From NCBI GenBank assembly GCA_900550335.1, contig URRU01000016.1, positions 1 through 18,091 of the forward strand: a stretch of DNA of 18,091 nucleotides. The letters are read 5' to 3'. Made by a program: the position numbers and the translations under genes. This DNA comes from an uncultured Clostridium sp. (GTDB lineage: Bacteria > Bacillota > Clostridia > Peptostreptococcales > Peptostreptococcaceae). This document shows, in pieces, positions 9,913 to 17,990 of this stretch; positions within the stretch are counted from its first letter, which is position 1; every line of letters starts with the position of its first letter. Below the pieces are notes generated by a model that was given only the letters and a program-made list of their open reading frames with translations, was not told the origin of the DNA and did no database searches.

Positions 9913-10056
9913 ATGATTAAAGTGAAATATATTGGGTATTAATATAATATACAAATAATTAACTTCAATATAATTAAGTTTTAGCGATAAAAAATGTGTA
10001 GATAATTTGGAAACTAAACAAATATTAAAAAATATTTTTAAAAATTATTGATTATA

Positions 10057-10085
10057 TTGCAAAAAAAGTTTTTTAGTGTTATCAT
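10057..10085 (+). promoter_or_regulatory. Putative promoter for the universal stress protein gene
   Basis: TTGCAA (10057-10062) and TATCAT (10080-10085) are separated by 17 nt, about 68 nt ahead of the start codon, within a very AT-rich 240-nt gap. Nothing else is recognisable in that gap apart from short AT-only repeats. Confidence 0.5.
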
Positions 10086-10152
10086 AATATTAATAAAAGA
10101 ATTTTTAGTAAATTTAGAAAACTTATTCTAAATTTTGAAAGGAAGATGTGTT

Positions 10153-10563
10153 ATGGCTAAAAAGAAAATATTAGTACCAATAGATGGAACTGAAAGAAGT
10201 ATGCATTCTCTAGAGTTTATAAAAGGAATATTTGACAAAGATTCTGTAGATATCGAGATAATGAATGTCAAAGAGCTAGTATTTATAGATGGCATATCAC
10301 TATCTGAAGAAATTAAAAATTCTGAAGCACTAGGTAGAAAAATTCTAGATAGAGCAGAAGAAATAATGGAAGGATACAATGTAAGTGTATACTTTACATT
10401 TGGATACCCAGGTGATGAAATAATTAGAAAATCAAAAGAAGACGATATAGACATAATCGTTATGACTAAATCAACTAAGAAGGGACTAACTAGAATGATA
10501 GGATCTGTTACAGCAAGTGTTGTTAAACAGGCTAAATGTATAGTTATGATAGTTCCAGAATAG
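10153..10563 (+). CDS. Universal stress protein, UspA family
   Basis: This is a 136-residue single-domain USP. The N-terminus KKILVPIDGTERSMHSLEF is the typical first strand plus the Asp-containing loop. The C-terminal part IIVMTKSTKKGLTRMIGSVTASVV ends with KCIVMIVPE, the usual last strand. The ATP-binding consensus G-x2-G-x9-G-S/T is only partly kept: Gly-Ser in MIGSVT is present, but the first Gly is replaced by Ser/Thr, so nucleotide binding is uncertain. I chose ATG 10153 over the in-frame ATG at 10135. AAGGAAG (10139-10145) lies 7 nt before 10153, and the six extra residues would consist of the ribosome-site region. USPs are usually induced by growth arrest or stress; here the neighbour is rubrerythrin. 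Confidence 0.88.
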   Translation: MAKKKILVPIDGTERSMHSLEFIKGIFDKDSVDIEIMNVKELVFIDGISLSEEIKNSEALGRKILDRAEEIMEGYNVSVYFTFGYPGDEIIRKSKEDDIDIIVMTKSTKKGLTRMIGSVTASVVKQAKCIVMIVPE

Positions 10564-10602
10564 GATATGAGAATATTAATTTAAGTGTAATATAGTAAAT
10601 TT

Positions 10603-10628
10603 AACCCCATATTTTTAATATGGGGTTT
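10603..10628 (+). terminator. Hairpin between usp and rubrerythrin (weak terminator or attenuator)
   Basis: AACCCCATATT (10603-10613) pairs perfectly with AATATGGGGTT (10617-10627) across a TTT loop. The T tract after it is only TTTCT. Only 37 nt separate it from the rubrerythrin ATG and no clear promoter is visible there. Read-through or attenuation from the usp promoter is therefore possible. Confidence 0.6.
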
Positions 10629-10664
10629 CTATAAATTTAAAATAAAAAATAAGGGGGTTTTACA

Positions 10665-11204
10665 ATGGAATTAAAAGGAAGTAGAACTGAACAGAACTTA
10701 TTAACTGCATTTGCAGGGGAATCACAGGCAAGAAATAAATATGATTATTTTGCATCAAAAGCAAAAAAAGAAGGTTATAATGAAATAGGTGAAATATTTG
10801 CTGAAACTGCAGGCAATGAAAGAGAACATGCAAAAATATGGTTTAAATTATTAAATGGAATAAATTCAACTGAAGAAAACTTAAAAGCAGCTGCTACAGG
10901 TGAAAACTACGAATGGACTGATATGTACGCAGGATTCGCTAAAGTAGCTAAAGAAGAAGGATTCGATCATATAGCATACTTATTTGAAGAAGTAGCTAAA
11001 ATAGAAAAAGAACATGAAGAAAGATATCTTACTCTATTAAAGAACTGCGAAGAAGAAAAAATATTTGAAAAAGACGCAGAAGTTACAGCTTGGGTATGTA
11101 CTAACTGTGGACATATACACTTTGGTAAAAAAGCTCCAGAACTATGTCCAGTATGTGAACATCCAAAAGGATACTTCAAAGTTAAAGATGAATCTTACAA
11201 ATAA
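10665..11204 (+). CDS. rbr: Rubrerythrin
   Basis: This 179-residue cytoplasmic non-haem iron protein reduces hydrogen peroxide in anaerobes, taking electrons through rubredoxin or an NAD(P)H oxidoreductase. The N-terminal four-helix diiron domain carries ligands at E19 (AGESQAR) and E52 with H55 (NEREHAKIW). The second ExxH-type helix lies further on ([14 protein letters not shown]). The C-terminal rubredoxin-like domain binds Fe(SCys)4 through C145, C148, C161 and C164. Length and domain order are those of classical rubrerythrin. AAGGGGG (10651-10657) supports the start. It follows a universal stress protein and a stable hairpin, and ends at a bidirectional terminator facing a helicase gene. 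Confidence 0.96.
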   Translation: MELKGSRTEQNLLTAFAGESQARNKYDYFASKAKKEGYNEIGEIFAETAGNEREHAKIWFKLLNGINSTEENLKAAATGENYEWTDMYAGFAKVAKEEGFDHIAYLFEEVAKIEKEHEERYLTLLKNCEEEKIFEKDAEVTAWVCTNCGHIHFGKKAPELCPVCEHPKGYFKVKDESYK

Positions 11205-11209
11205 AAACT

Positions 11210-11251
11210 CATATAAAAAAGCTGTTGCGATTTGCAACAGCTTTTTATATG
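11210..11251. terminator. Bidirectional terminator between rubrerythrin and helicase genes
   Basis: AAAAAGCTGTTGC (ending 11229) pairs with GCAACAGCTTTTT around the loop GATTT, with outer CATATA/TATATG pairs (11210-11251). There is an A run on one side and a T run on the other, so it can terminate both the plus-strand rubrerythrin and the minus-strand helicase transcripts. The helicase stop codon is only 8 nt away. Confidence 0.9.
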
Positions 11252-11258
11252 AAATAAA

Positions 11259-12374
11259 TTATTTTTCTGTATCGTCAAATCTTACTTTTATTTTAAATCC
11301 TAGTTTATTTTCCACATCTTCAAGTACTTTTGTATTTTTATCTGTTACAAATGCACAAGTATCTCCATTTTCTCCAGCACGTCCAGTTCTTCCTATTCTG
11401 TGGATGTAGTCCTCTGCAGTTTCTGGGAAGTCGTAGTTATATATATGTGTAACCCCAGTTATATCAAGTCCTCTAGATGCAACATCTGTTGCTATTAGAT
11501 ATTGAGTTTTCATATTTCTGAAGTTCTTCATAATTCTTTCTCTCTTTGCCTGAGAAATATCGCTATGTATTTTTTCGCAGTTATATCCTCTAGCACCCAT
11601 ATCTTCCTCTAGTTTATCAGCTCTTCTCTTAGTTCTACAGAAGATAATAGCCATAAAAGGATTGTCTTCATCTAAAACCTTGCATAAACTGTCGAATTTT
11701 CTTCTATCTGTAGTTTTTACAATAGATTGGTTTATTTTTTCTAATGTTACTTCCTGACTTTTTATTTCGATAAAAGCAGGGTCGTTTGTATATCTATAGG
11801 CAAGTTTTTTAACTTGTGAATCCATTGTAGCAGAGAAGAAAAGAGACTGTCTTTTCTTATTTGTTTCTTTAAGAATAGCATCTATTTCATTTTTAAATCC
11901 CATAAGAAGCATCTGATCTGCTTCATCTAATATAAATAAATCTAGATTTTTTAAGCTTATTGTTTTTCTATCTAAATGATCTAAAAGTCTACCAGGAGTA
12001 GCTATTACTAAGTGTATGTTTCCTTTTAGTTTATTTACCTGAGATTTTATATCCTTTCCTCCATAAGCAGATAAGATGTTTAGTCCTAGTGGTTCTGCTA
12101 GTTTTTCAGCTTCGGTAGAAATCTGAAGTGCAAGTTCTCTTGTAGGAGTTAGGATAAGTGCAGAAACGTCCTTTTTATTTTTGTTGATTTTTTCAAGTGT
12201 AGGAATTAAGAATGCAAGAGTTTTACCTGTTCCAGTCTGTGACTGAGCTATTACATCTCTACCGTCCTTTATAATACCTATACACTCTTCTTGAACTGGG
12301 GTAGGTTTTGTTATTCCAGATTTTTTTAAAATATCTATAATTTCTTCTTTTATGTTTAAATCTTTAAAATCCAT
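11259..12374 (-). CDS. DEAD-box ATP-dependent RNA helicase
   Basis: This 371-residue helicase unwinds RNA duplexes with ATP and probably acts in ribosome assembly, mRNA decay or cold adaptation. All core motifs are present in order: Q motif around PTPVQEECI (Q28), Walker A SQTGTGKT (45-52), PTRELA (77-82), GG (105-106), TPGR (126-129), DEAD (150-153), SAT (181-183), RGLDI in the second RecA domain and HRIGRTGR (325-332). The protein stops soon after the second RecA domain. It therefore lacks the C-terminal RNA-binding extension of DbpA, CsdA or CshA types and is a minimal core. GAAAGGAAATAG ahead of the ATG on the minus strand supports the start. It is monocistronic, diverging from the citrate synthase operon. 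I do not assign a symbol because several paralogues usually exist. Confidence 0.93.
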   Translation of the reverse strand: MDFKDLNIKEEIIDILKKSGITKPTPVQEECIGIIKDGRDVIAQSQTGTGKTLAFLIPTLEKINKNKKDVSALILTPTRELALQISTEAEKLAEPLGLNILSAYGGKDIKSQVNKLKGNIHLVIATPGRLLDHLDRKTISLKNLDLFILDEADQMLLMGFKNEIDAILKETNKKRQSLFFSATMDSQVKKLAYRYTNDPAFIEIKSQEVTLEKINQSIVKTTDRRKFDSLCKVLDEDNPFMAIIFCRTKRRADKLEEDMGARGYNCEKIHSDISQAKRERIMKNFRNMKTQYLIATDVASRGLDITGVTHIYNYDFPETAEDYIHRIGRTGRAGENGDTCAFVTDKNTKVLEDVENKLGFKIKVRFDDTEK

Positions 12375-12942
12375 AATCTATTTCCTTTCAAATTAATATT
12401 ATTTATTGAACCTATCACAACTAAAGTCATGAGTATTTTTGTCTAGTTTTATAAAATTTTAATAAATTAAAAATTACTTACTAAGCATTATAAATTATTA
12501 TAACACGAAATCTAATTATTTAATGGAAATGTATCAAAAAATGAATAATTGAGAGAAAATTATTTGATTGAATGTGAAATTAATGTTTGAATTAGGCATT
12601 AAATCTATGTAAATTATTTTAAAAAAAGTGAATAATTTTAAAAAAATTATAATAAATTGCAATGTAGAATTATAAATTAGTCAAAAAAAGACATAAAAAA
12701 TGATTTTTTTAGAAAAAAATGCAAGAATTTAAAAATAAAATTCAAAAAGGTATTGATTTATTTTTGTTAAAGTACTATTATATACCCAAGAGATAAATGC
12801 AAGATTATAAAAATAAATTGCATAATTCAAAAAAGTTGTAAATTAGTGTAAAGTCTAAATAATATATTTTAAAACACTAAAAAGGGAATTTGTTAGGGAA
12901 AATAAAAAAGGAATTTAGTTTTAAATTTAGGAGGTATTTAAA
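12375..12942. other. 568-nt AT-rich divergent intergenic region
   Basis: No coding frame with a ribosome site is visible. For the minus-strand helicase, two ATTATA stretches (12487-12492 and 12497-12502) could be -10 boxes, without a clear -35. For the plus strand a good promoter sits at 12753-12781. An inverted repeat, AATAATT/AATTATT with a 7-nt gap (12544-12564), holds AATTGAGAGAAAATT. That is three mismatches from the CodY consensus AATTTTCWGAAAATT as I recall it, which is easy to meet by chance here. AATAAATTGCA occurs twice (12651-12661, 12812-12822). Confidence 0.6.
12753..12781 (+). promoter_or_regulatory. Putative promoter of the citrate synthase operon
   Basis: TTGATT (12753-12758) and TATTAT (12776-12781) are spaced by 17 nt. 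Transcription would start near 12788, leaving a leader of about 155 nt before the citrate synthase start. No recognised riboswitch or terminator fold is evident in that leader. Confidence 0.6.
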
Positions 12943-14100
12943 ATGTGTGTAGTTGATAAATTAAAAAATAGAGAGATAAAGATAGTAGATACAACACTTA
13001 GAGACGGTGAACAGACAGCCGGAGTTGTTTTTGCAAACAATGAAAAGATAACAATAGCACAGATGCTTAGTGATTTAGGCGTTGACCAGTTAGAAGTAGG
13101 AATACCTGCAATGGGTGGCGATGAAAAAGATGCAATTAAAAAAATTTGCAAGAGAAATTTAAAATCAAGCATAATGGCTTGGAACAGAGCAGTTATTGGC
13201 GATATTGAACAGTCTATTGATTGTGGTGTTGATGCTGTGGCAATCTCTATTTCAGTATCAGACATACACATTCAGAACAAACTTAGAACTTCAAGAGAAT
13301 GGGTTATAGAAAATATGGTAAAATCTGTTGAATACGCTAAGAAAAACGGACTTTACGTATCTATAAATGGTGAAGATGCTTCTAGAGCAGATGATGATTT
13401 CTTAATACAGTTTATAGAAGCTGGTAAACGGGCTGGAGCGGATAGATTTAGATTCTGCGATACAGTTGGAGTTATGGACCCATTCACAATAAGAAATAAA
13501 ATAGAAAAAATTCATAAAGCAACTAATTTTGATATAGAAATGCATACTCATAATGATTTTGGTATGGCTACAGCAAATGCAATAGCAGGGGCTATAGGTG
13601 GAGCAAATCATATAGGTGTTACAGTAAATGGACTTGGAGAAAGAGCTGGAAATGCTGCATTAGAAGAAGTACTAATGGCACTAAAACATGTTTTCAAATA
13701 TGGTATGGACATAGATACTAAAAAATTCAAAGAGTTATCAGAATATGTATCAAATGCATCAGGAAGAGAATTACCAGCTTGGAAGGCAATAGTTGGAAGC
13801 AATATGTTCAAACATGAATCTGGAATACATGCAGATGGAGCCTTAAAAGATCCTAAAAACTATGAAGCTTTCGAACCAGAAGAAGTAGGACTACAGAGAC
13901 AGATAGTTATAGGAAAACATTCAGGAAAAGCAGCTATAATAAATAAATTCCTTGAATACGATATAGAATTATCTCCAGAAATGGCTTCAAAAGTATTAGA
14001 AGAAATAAGATCAGTATCAGTTAGATTGAAGAGATCTTTATTCGACAAGGAAATAGTTGGAATATACTACGATTTATTAGCTGATGAAGAAAATGCTTAA
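12943..14100 (+). CDS. Re-type citrate synthase (homocitrate synthase/isopropylmalate synthase family)
   Basis: This 385-residue enzyme belongs to the DRE-TIM metallolyase group (LeuA/NifV/AksA). The N-terminus has DTTLRDGEQ (16-24), where R20 and D21 are the catalytic Arg and the first metal ligand. The metal-binding HTHND lies at 201-205, and GLGERAGNAALEEV follows. By homology alone it could be called homocitrate synthase. However, it is followed by aconitase and NAD-type isocitrate dehydrogenase and there is no nif or lysine gene nearby. In Clostridium kluyveri a protein of this family was shown to be Re-citrate synthase, and C. difficile is recalled as having the same gene order. I therefore infer condensation of acetyl-CoA with oxaloacetate to citrate. 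There is no C-terminal leucine-type regulatory domain. AGGAGG (12929-12934) supports the start. Confidence 0.85.
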   Translation: MCVVDKLKNREIKIVDTTLRDGEQTAGVVFANNEKITIAQMLSDLGVDQLEVGIPAMGGDEKDAIKKICKRNLKSSIMAWNRAVIGDIEQSIDCGVDAVAISISVSDIHIQNKLRTSREWVIENMVKSVEYAKKNGLYVSINGEDASRADDDFLIQFIEAGKRAGADRFRFCDTVGVMDPFTIRNKIEKIHKATNFDIEMHTHNDFGMATANAIAGAIGGANHIGVTVNGLGERAGNAALEEVLMALKHVFKYGMDIDTKKFKELSEYVSNASGRELPAWKAIVGSNMFKHESGIHADGALKDPKNYEAFEPEEVGLQRQIVIGKHSGKAAIINKFLEYDIELSPEMASKVLEEIRSVSVRLKRSLFDKEIVGIYYDLLADEENA

Positions 14101-14182
14101 TAATAAGAAAATACTTAAAATAAAAATATAAAAGTTTTAATAAATAATAATAAATTGTCTAAAAAATAAGGTAGAAGATATA

Positions 14183-14210
14183 AATTAGACTAAGTATGAA
14201 TTAGATTAAG
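14183..14210 (+). repeat. Near-perfect tandem repeat ahead of aconitase
   Basis: AATTAGACTAAG (14183-14194) and AATTAGATTAAG (14199-14210) match at 11 of 12 positions with a 16-nt period. The second copy abuts the aconitase ribosome site. It may be chance in AT-rich DNA or a regulatory site. The 121-nt gap between citrate synthase and aconitase holds no terminator. Confidence 0.45.
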
Positions 14211-14221
14211 AGGGTGAGAAA

Positions 14222-16147
14222 ATGGGAGAGAATCTCGTATATAAAATATTAAAAAAACATCTAGTAGATGGAGAAATTAAAGCAGGAAATACTATAAGTA
14301 TTAAAATAGATAATACACTTACACAGGATTCAACAGGAACAATGGCGTATCTTCAGCTTGAAGCAATGGGAATAAAGAAAGTTAAAACAGAAAAAAGTGT
14401 AGCATTTATAGACCATAATATGCTTCAGCAGGGATTTGAAAATGCAGATGACCATAGATATATACAGACCGCAGCAGATAAATACGGGATATATTTCTCA
14501 AGACCTGGAAATGGAATATGTCATCAGGTATATCTTGAAAGATTTTCTAAACCGGGAAATACTTTACTAGGCTCAGATAGCCATACTCCAACAGCAGGTG
14601 GCGTTGGAATGATAGCTATAGGTGCTGGAGGTCTAGATGTAGCTCTTGCAATGGCAGGAAAAGCATATAGTATAAAAGCACCAGAAGTAGTAAAAGTAAA
14701 CTTAATAGGGAAATTAAATAATATGGTAGCTTCAAAAGATATCATATTAGAAGTATTAAGACGTGAAACTGTAAAAGGTGGAGTTGGAAAAGTATATGAA
14801 TACGGTGGAGAAGGACTGAAATATCTTTCTGTACCGCAGAGAGCTACAATAACAAATATGGGTGCAGAGCTTGGTGCTACAACATCTATATTCCCAAGTG
14901 ATGAAAAAACTTTAGAATTTTTTAAAGCACAGGGAAGAGAAGATGAATGGATGGAATTAAAACCAGATGCAGATGCTATATACGATAGAGTAATAGATAT
15001 CAATTTAGATGAATTAGTTCCAATGGCAGCAAAACCTCACAGCCCAGATAATGTAGATACAATAAAAAATATAGGAAAAATAAAAATAAATCAGGTAGCT
15101 ATAGGAAGTTGTACAAACTCTTCTTATGAAGATTTAATGAAAGTAGCTCAGATATTAAAAGGAAAGAAAGTTCATAAGGATGTAAGTTTAGTAATTGCAC
15201 CAGGTTCAAGACAGGTTATGGAAATGATTTCAAGAAATGGAGCTTTAGCGGATATTATATCATCTGGAGCTAGAATACTTGAAAATTCATGTGGGCCATG
15301 TATAGGTATGGGTCAATCTCCAGGAACAGATGCGGTATCTTTAAGAACATTTAATAGAAACTTCTACGGAAGAAGTGGAACACTATCAGCTAAGGTATAT
15401 TTAGTTAGCCCTGAAACAGCAGCTGTGAGTGCAATAACAGGTGTACTTACAGATCCTATGGAAATGCCTGTTGAATTTGAAAATTTATCTGTTGATGAAT
15501 TTATAACTGATGATAGCATGATAATCAAACCAGCAGAGGATGGAGATAAAGTGGAAGTGGAAAGAGGGCCAAATATAAAACCATTCCCACTAAATACAGA
15601 GCTTGCTGAATCTGTATCTGGTAAGGCAGTTCTAAAAGTAGGAGATAATATAACTACAGACCACATAATGCCATCAAATGCAAAATTACTACCATATAGA
15701 AGTAATATTCCGTATCTTTCTGGATTCTGCTTCAGCACAATAGATGAAGATTTTCCAAAGAGAGCTGAGGAAAACGGCGGTGGATTTATAGTAGGTGGAG
15801 ATAACTACGGACAGGGATCTAGTAGAGAACACGCAGCACTTGCACCACTTTATCTAGGAATAAAAGGTGTAATAGTTAAGAGTTTTGCTAGAATACATAA
15901 AGCAAATCTTATAAACAGCGGAATAATACCGATGGTATTTGAAAATCCAGACGATTACGACAGAATAGACCAGATGGATGAACTTTTAATAGAAGATGCT
16001 ATAAATAAAGTAGAAAGTGGAAAAATAACAGTTAAGAATGTTACTAAAGGATTTGAATTTGATGTAATAGTTGAATTATCAGATTCAGATGTAGAAGTAA
16101 TAAAAGCTGGTGGAAAATTAAATTACACAAAAAAGACAACTAACTAA
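14222..16147 (+). CDS. acn: Aconitate hydratase
   Basis: This 641-residue [4Fe-4S] enzyme isomerises citrate to isocitrate through cis-aconitate in the cytoplasm. The cluster is held by C297 (IGSCTNS) and C357/C360 (SCGPCIG). Substrate-binding and catalytic stretches are GSDSHTPTAGG, TTDHIMPSNAK at the start of the swivel domain, and GGDNYGQGSSREHAALAP with the catalytic Ser. Length places it in the short, IPM-isomerase-like aconitase group rather than the roughly 900-residue AcnA/IRP or AcnB types. AGAGGGTGAG precedes the ATG. It sits between citrate synthase and isocitrate dehydrogenase, so the three enzymes catalyse consecutive steps. The iron-sulfur cluster makes it oxygen-sensitive. Confidence 0.95.
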   Translation: MGENLVYKILKKHLVDGEIKAGNTISIKIDNTLTQDSTGTMAYLQLEAMGIKKVKTEKSVAFIDHNMLQQGFENADDHRYIQTAADKYGIYFSRPGNGICHQVYLERFSKPGNTLLGSDSHTPTAGGVGMIAIGAGGLDVALAMAGKAYSIKAPEVVKVNLIGKLNNMVASKDIILEVLRRETVKGGVGKVYEYGGEGLKYLSVPQRATITNMGAELGATTSIFPSDEKTLEFFKAQGREDEWMELKPDADAIYDRVIDINLDELVPMAAKPHSPDNVDTIKNIGKIKINQVAIGSCTNSSYEDLMKVAQILKGKKVHKDVSLVIAPGSRQVMEMISRNGALADIISSGARILENSCGPCIGMGQSPGTDAVSLRTFNRNFYGRSGTLSAKVYLVSPETAAVSAITGVLTDPMEMPVEFENLSVDEFITDDSMIIKPAEDGDKVEVERGPNIKPFPLNTELAESVSGKAVLKVGDNITTDHIMPSNAKLLPYRSNIPYLSGFCFSTIDEDFPKRAEENGGGFIVGGDNYGQGSSREHAALAPLYLGIKGVIVKSFARIHKANLINSGIIPMVFENPDDYDRIDQMDELLIEDAINKVESGKITVKNVTKGFEFDVIVELSDSDVEVIKAGGKLNYTKKTTN

Positions 16148-16175
16148 AATATATTATGATTGGGAAGTGAAGCTA

Positions 16176-17168
16176 ATGCATAAAATAACACTTATACCTG
16201 GGGACGGAATAGGACCTGAGGTAACTGCAGCTATGAAAAAGGTAGTGGCAAAAGCAGGTGTAGAAATAGAATGGGAAGAAGTAAAAGCTGGGATGGAGGT
16301 AATAGATGAGTACAATACTCCACTGCCAGACTATGTAATAGATAGTATAAAGAAAAATAAAATTGCAATAAAAGGACCTATAACAACTCCTGTTGGTAAA
16401 GGATTTAGAAGTGTAAATGTTGCACTTAGAAAAACTTTAGATCTTTATGCTAATGTAAGACCAGTAAAAAGTTTTAAAGGAATAAAAAATAGATACGAAG
16501 ATGTGGATTTAGTTATAGTAAGAGAAAATACAGAAGGTTGCTATACAGGAATAGAGCACAAAATAGGTGACTATGGTGCAGAAACAATAAAAATAATAAC
16601 AAGACCTGCATGTGAAAGAATAGTAGACTTTGCTGTAGATTATGCTAAGAAAAACAACAGAAAAAAAATAACTGGTGTACATAAAGCAAATATAATGAAA
16701 TTGACAGATGGATTATTCTTAGACGTATATAGAGAAAAAGTAGAGGGATTAGATATTGAAGCAGATGATTTAATAGTAGATGCAGCTGCTATGAATTTAG
16801 TATTAAATCCAGAAAAATACGATGTAATGGTTATGCCAAACCTTTATGGAGATATACTTTCAGACTTATGTTCAGGACTTGTTGGAGGACTTGGACTAAT
16901 ACCGAGTGCCAATATAGGTAAAGACTATGCTGTATTTGAGGCTGTACATGGAAGTGCACCTCAGATAGCAGGACAGAACATAGCTAATCCAACAGCGATA
17001 ATACAGTCTGCAGTTATGATGCTTAGATACATAGGCGAAAATGATGCAGCAGATAGAATAACAAATGCTTTAGAAAAAGTATTTGAAGATGGAAAAGTAC
17101 TAACTGTTGATTTAGGCGGAGATGCAAGCACTGACAAATTCGCCGATGAAATTTGCAAATATCTTTAA
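16176..17168 (+). CDS. icd: Isocitrate dehydrogenase, probably NAD-dependent
   Basis: This 330-residue member of the isocitrate/isopropylmalate dehydrogenase family oxidatively decarboxylates isocitrate to 2-oxoglutarate. Visible features are LIPGDGIGPEV at the N-terminus and the substrate loop GKGFRSVNVALRK. Also present are VRENTEGCYTGIEH with its catalytic Tyr, the metal-binding NLYGDILSDLCSGLVGG, and the cofactor loop HGSAPQIAGQNIANP. That loop has Gln-Ile where NADP-dependent E. coli Icd has Lys-Tyr (344-345), which suggests NAD. The context (aconitase 28 nt upstream) excludes isopropylmalate as the main substrate. I start at ATG 16176. GGGAAG (16162-16167) lies 8 nt upstream, and an in-frame GTG at 16167 overlaps that site, so it is unlikely to be the start. 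Confidence 0.93.
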   Translation: MHKITLIPGDGIGPEVTAAMKKVVAKAGVEIEWEEVKAGMEVIDEYNTPLPDYVIDSIKKNKIAIKGPITTPVGKGFRSVNVALRKTLDLYANVRPVKSFKGIKNRYEDVDLVIVRENTEGCYTGIEHKIGDYGAETIKIITRPACERIVDFAVDYAKKNNRKKITGVHKANIMKLTDGLFLDVYREKVEGLDIEADDLIVDAAAMNLVLNPEKYDVMVMPNLYGDILSDLCSGLVGGLGLIPSANIGKDYAVFEAVHGSAPQIAGQNIANPTAIIQSAVMMLRYIGENDAADRITNALEKVFEDGKVLTVDLGGDASTDKFADEICKYL

Positions 17169-17190
17169 TAAACTAAATTCCCTATATTAA

Positions 17191-17226
17191 AGGAGTTGTT
17201 ACATTATTGTAACAGCTTCTTTTTTA
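17191..17226 (+). terminator. Intrinsic terminator of the citrate synthase-acn-icd operon
   Basis: AGGAGTTGTTAC (17191-17202) pairs with GTAACAGCTTCT (17209-17220), 12 pairs with two G-T wobbles, around the loop ATTATT. A T run follows. It lies about 22 nt after the icd stop codon and closes the three-gene unit. Confidence 0.88.
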
Positions 17227-17302
17227 TTTATAAAACATCAATAATATTGAGTATATCTATACAAAAAGTTGAAACTCCAGAGTAAAAAAAAATTGTTATT
17301 TT

Positions 17303-17359
17303 TTTAATTAAAGCTATTTTTTATAAATATATATAAAAAATCTTTAATTAAAGTATAAT
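17303..17359 (+). promoter_or_regulatory. Promoter region of the nitroreductase gene with paired palindromes
   Basis: Two identical copies of TTTAATTAAAG (17303-17313 and 17343-17353) lie exactly 40 bp apart, each containing the perfect palindrome TTTAATTAAA. The second touches a consensus -10 TATAAT (17354-17359), and no good -35 is visible. A spacing of about four helical turns would place two bound proteins on one face. The arrangement is seen directly; its function is inferred. Confidence 0.45.
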
Positions 17360-17404
17360 GTAATTATAGGAATTAAATATTTCAAAAATGAAGGGGGTAT
17401 TTTT

Positions 17405-17926
17405 GTGATAGATTTTGTTAAAACAAGAAGAAGTTGTAGAAAGTATTCTGACCTTCCAGTGCCAGAAGATAAACTTAAAAAAGTTCTAAAAGCCGGACTT
17501 TTAGCTCCATCAGGAAGATCTAAAAGACCATGGGAATTTGTAATAACTACAGATTCAAAAAAATTAGAGCTTTTATCTAACTGTAGAACACGGGGTGGAG
17601 GATTCTTCCTAAAGGATGCACCAGTAGCGATTGTTATAGCTGCTGATCCAGAATTGACTGATGTTTGGACTGAAGACTGCTCAATAGCAGCATCATATAT
17701 GCAGCTTGAAGCTCATAGCCTAGGTCTTGCAACTTGTTGGGTACAGGTTAGAGAAAGAGCACACGATGAAAATCAGACAGCTGAAGATTATATAAAAAAT
17801 GTTATGGAAATACCAGAAAACTACAAAGTGCAGTGCATATTAGGTCTTGGATATTCAAATGAGGATAAAGAATCATACACAGACAAAGATGTAGTTTGGG
17901 AGAAAGTTCATTTAGAAAAATTCTAA
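17405..17926 (+). CDS. Nitroreductase-family FMN oxidoreductase
   Basis: This is a 173-residue flavoprotein of the nitroreductase superfamily, normally a homodimer binding FMN and reducing nitro compounds, quinones or related acceptors with NAD(P)H. The N-terminal TRRSCRKYSDLPVP (7-20) is the FMN phosphate-binding Arg-rich motif. It is followed by LLAPSGRSKRPWEFVI, the family's 'APS/APN-xQPW' region. The C-terminal LGLATCWVQV and ILGLGYSNED match the usual pattern. The short length fits the small NfnB-like or BluB-unrelated group. Translation starts at GTG 17405: AAGGGGG (17391-17397) is 7 nt upstream and no in-frame ATG lies between. It is monocistronic, bounded by terminators. The physiological substrate is unknown. 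Confidence 0.9.
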   Translation: MIDFVKTRRSCRKYSDLPVPEDKLKKVLKAGLLAPSGRSKRPWEFVITTDSKKLELLSNCRTRGGGFFLKDAPVAIVIAADPELTDVWTEDCSIAASYMQLEAHSLGLATCWVQVRERAHDENQTAEDYIKNVMEIPENYKVQCILGLGYSNEDKESYTDKDVVWEKVHLEKF

Positions 17927-17958
17927 CAATAGAAATTTTAAAATTGAAAATAGTTATT

Positions 17959-17990
17959 AAAAAAGAGTCTAAAGAGGGCTCTTTTTTATT
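17959..17990 (+). terminator. Intrinsic terminator after the nitroreductase gene
   Basis: AAAAAAGAGTC (17959-17969) pairs with GGCTCTTTTTT (17977-17987) around a 7-nt loop, with the T run in the descending arm. After it, up to the window end, no gene is visible. TTTACA (18009-18014) and TAGAAT (18034-18039) could be part of a promoter for a gene beyond the window, but the 19-nt spacing is long. Confidence 0.85.

Noticed and set aside
10135..10152. Earlier ATG for the universal stress protein
   Set aside because: The extra six codons coincide with the ribosome binding site serving ATG 10153.
11065..11409. Plus-strand open frame of 114 codons across the rubrerythrin/helicase junction
   Set aside because: It overlaps rubrerythrin out of frame, crosses a bidirectional terminator and runs antisense to the helicase. 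It has no ribosome site and an implausible composition.
12651..12822. AATAAATTGCA direct repeat pair
   Set aside because: Two copies 161 bp apart in low-complexity AT-rich DNA, with no further copies or symmetry; probably chance.
16167..16175. GTG start for isocitrate dehydrogenase
   Set aside because: It overlaps the GGGAAG ribosome site that is well placed for ATG 16176.
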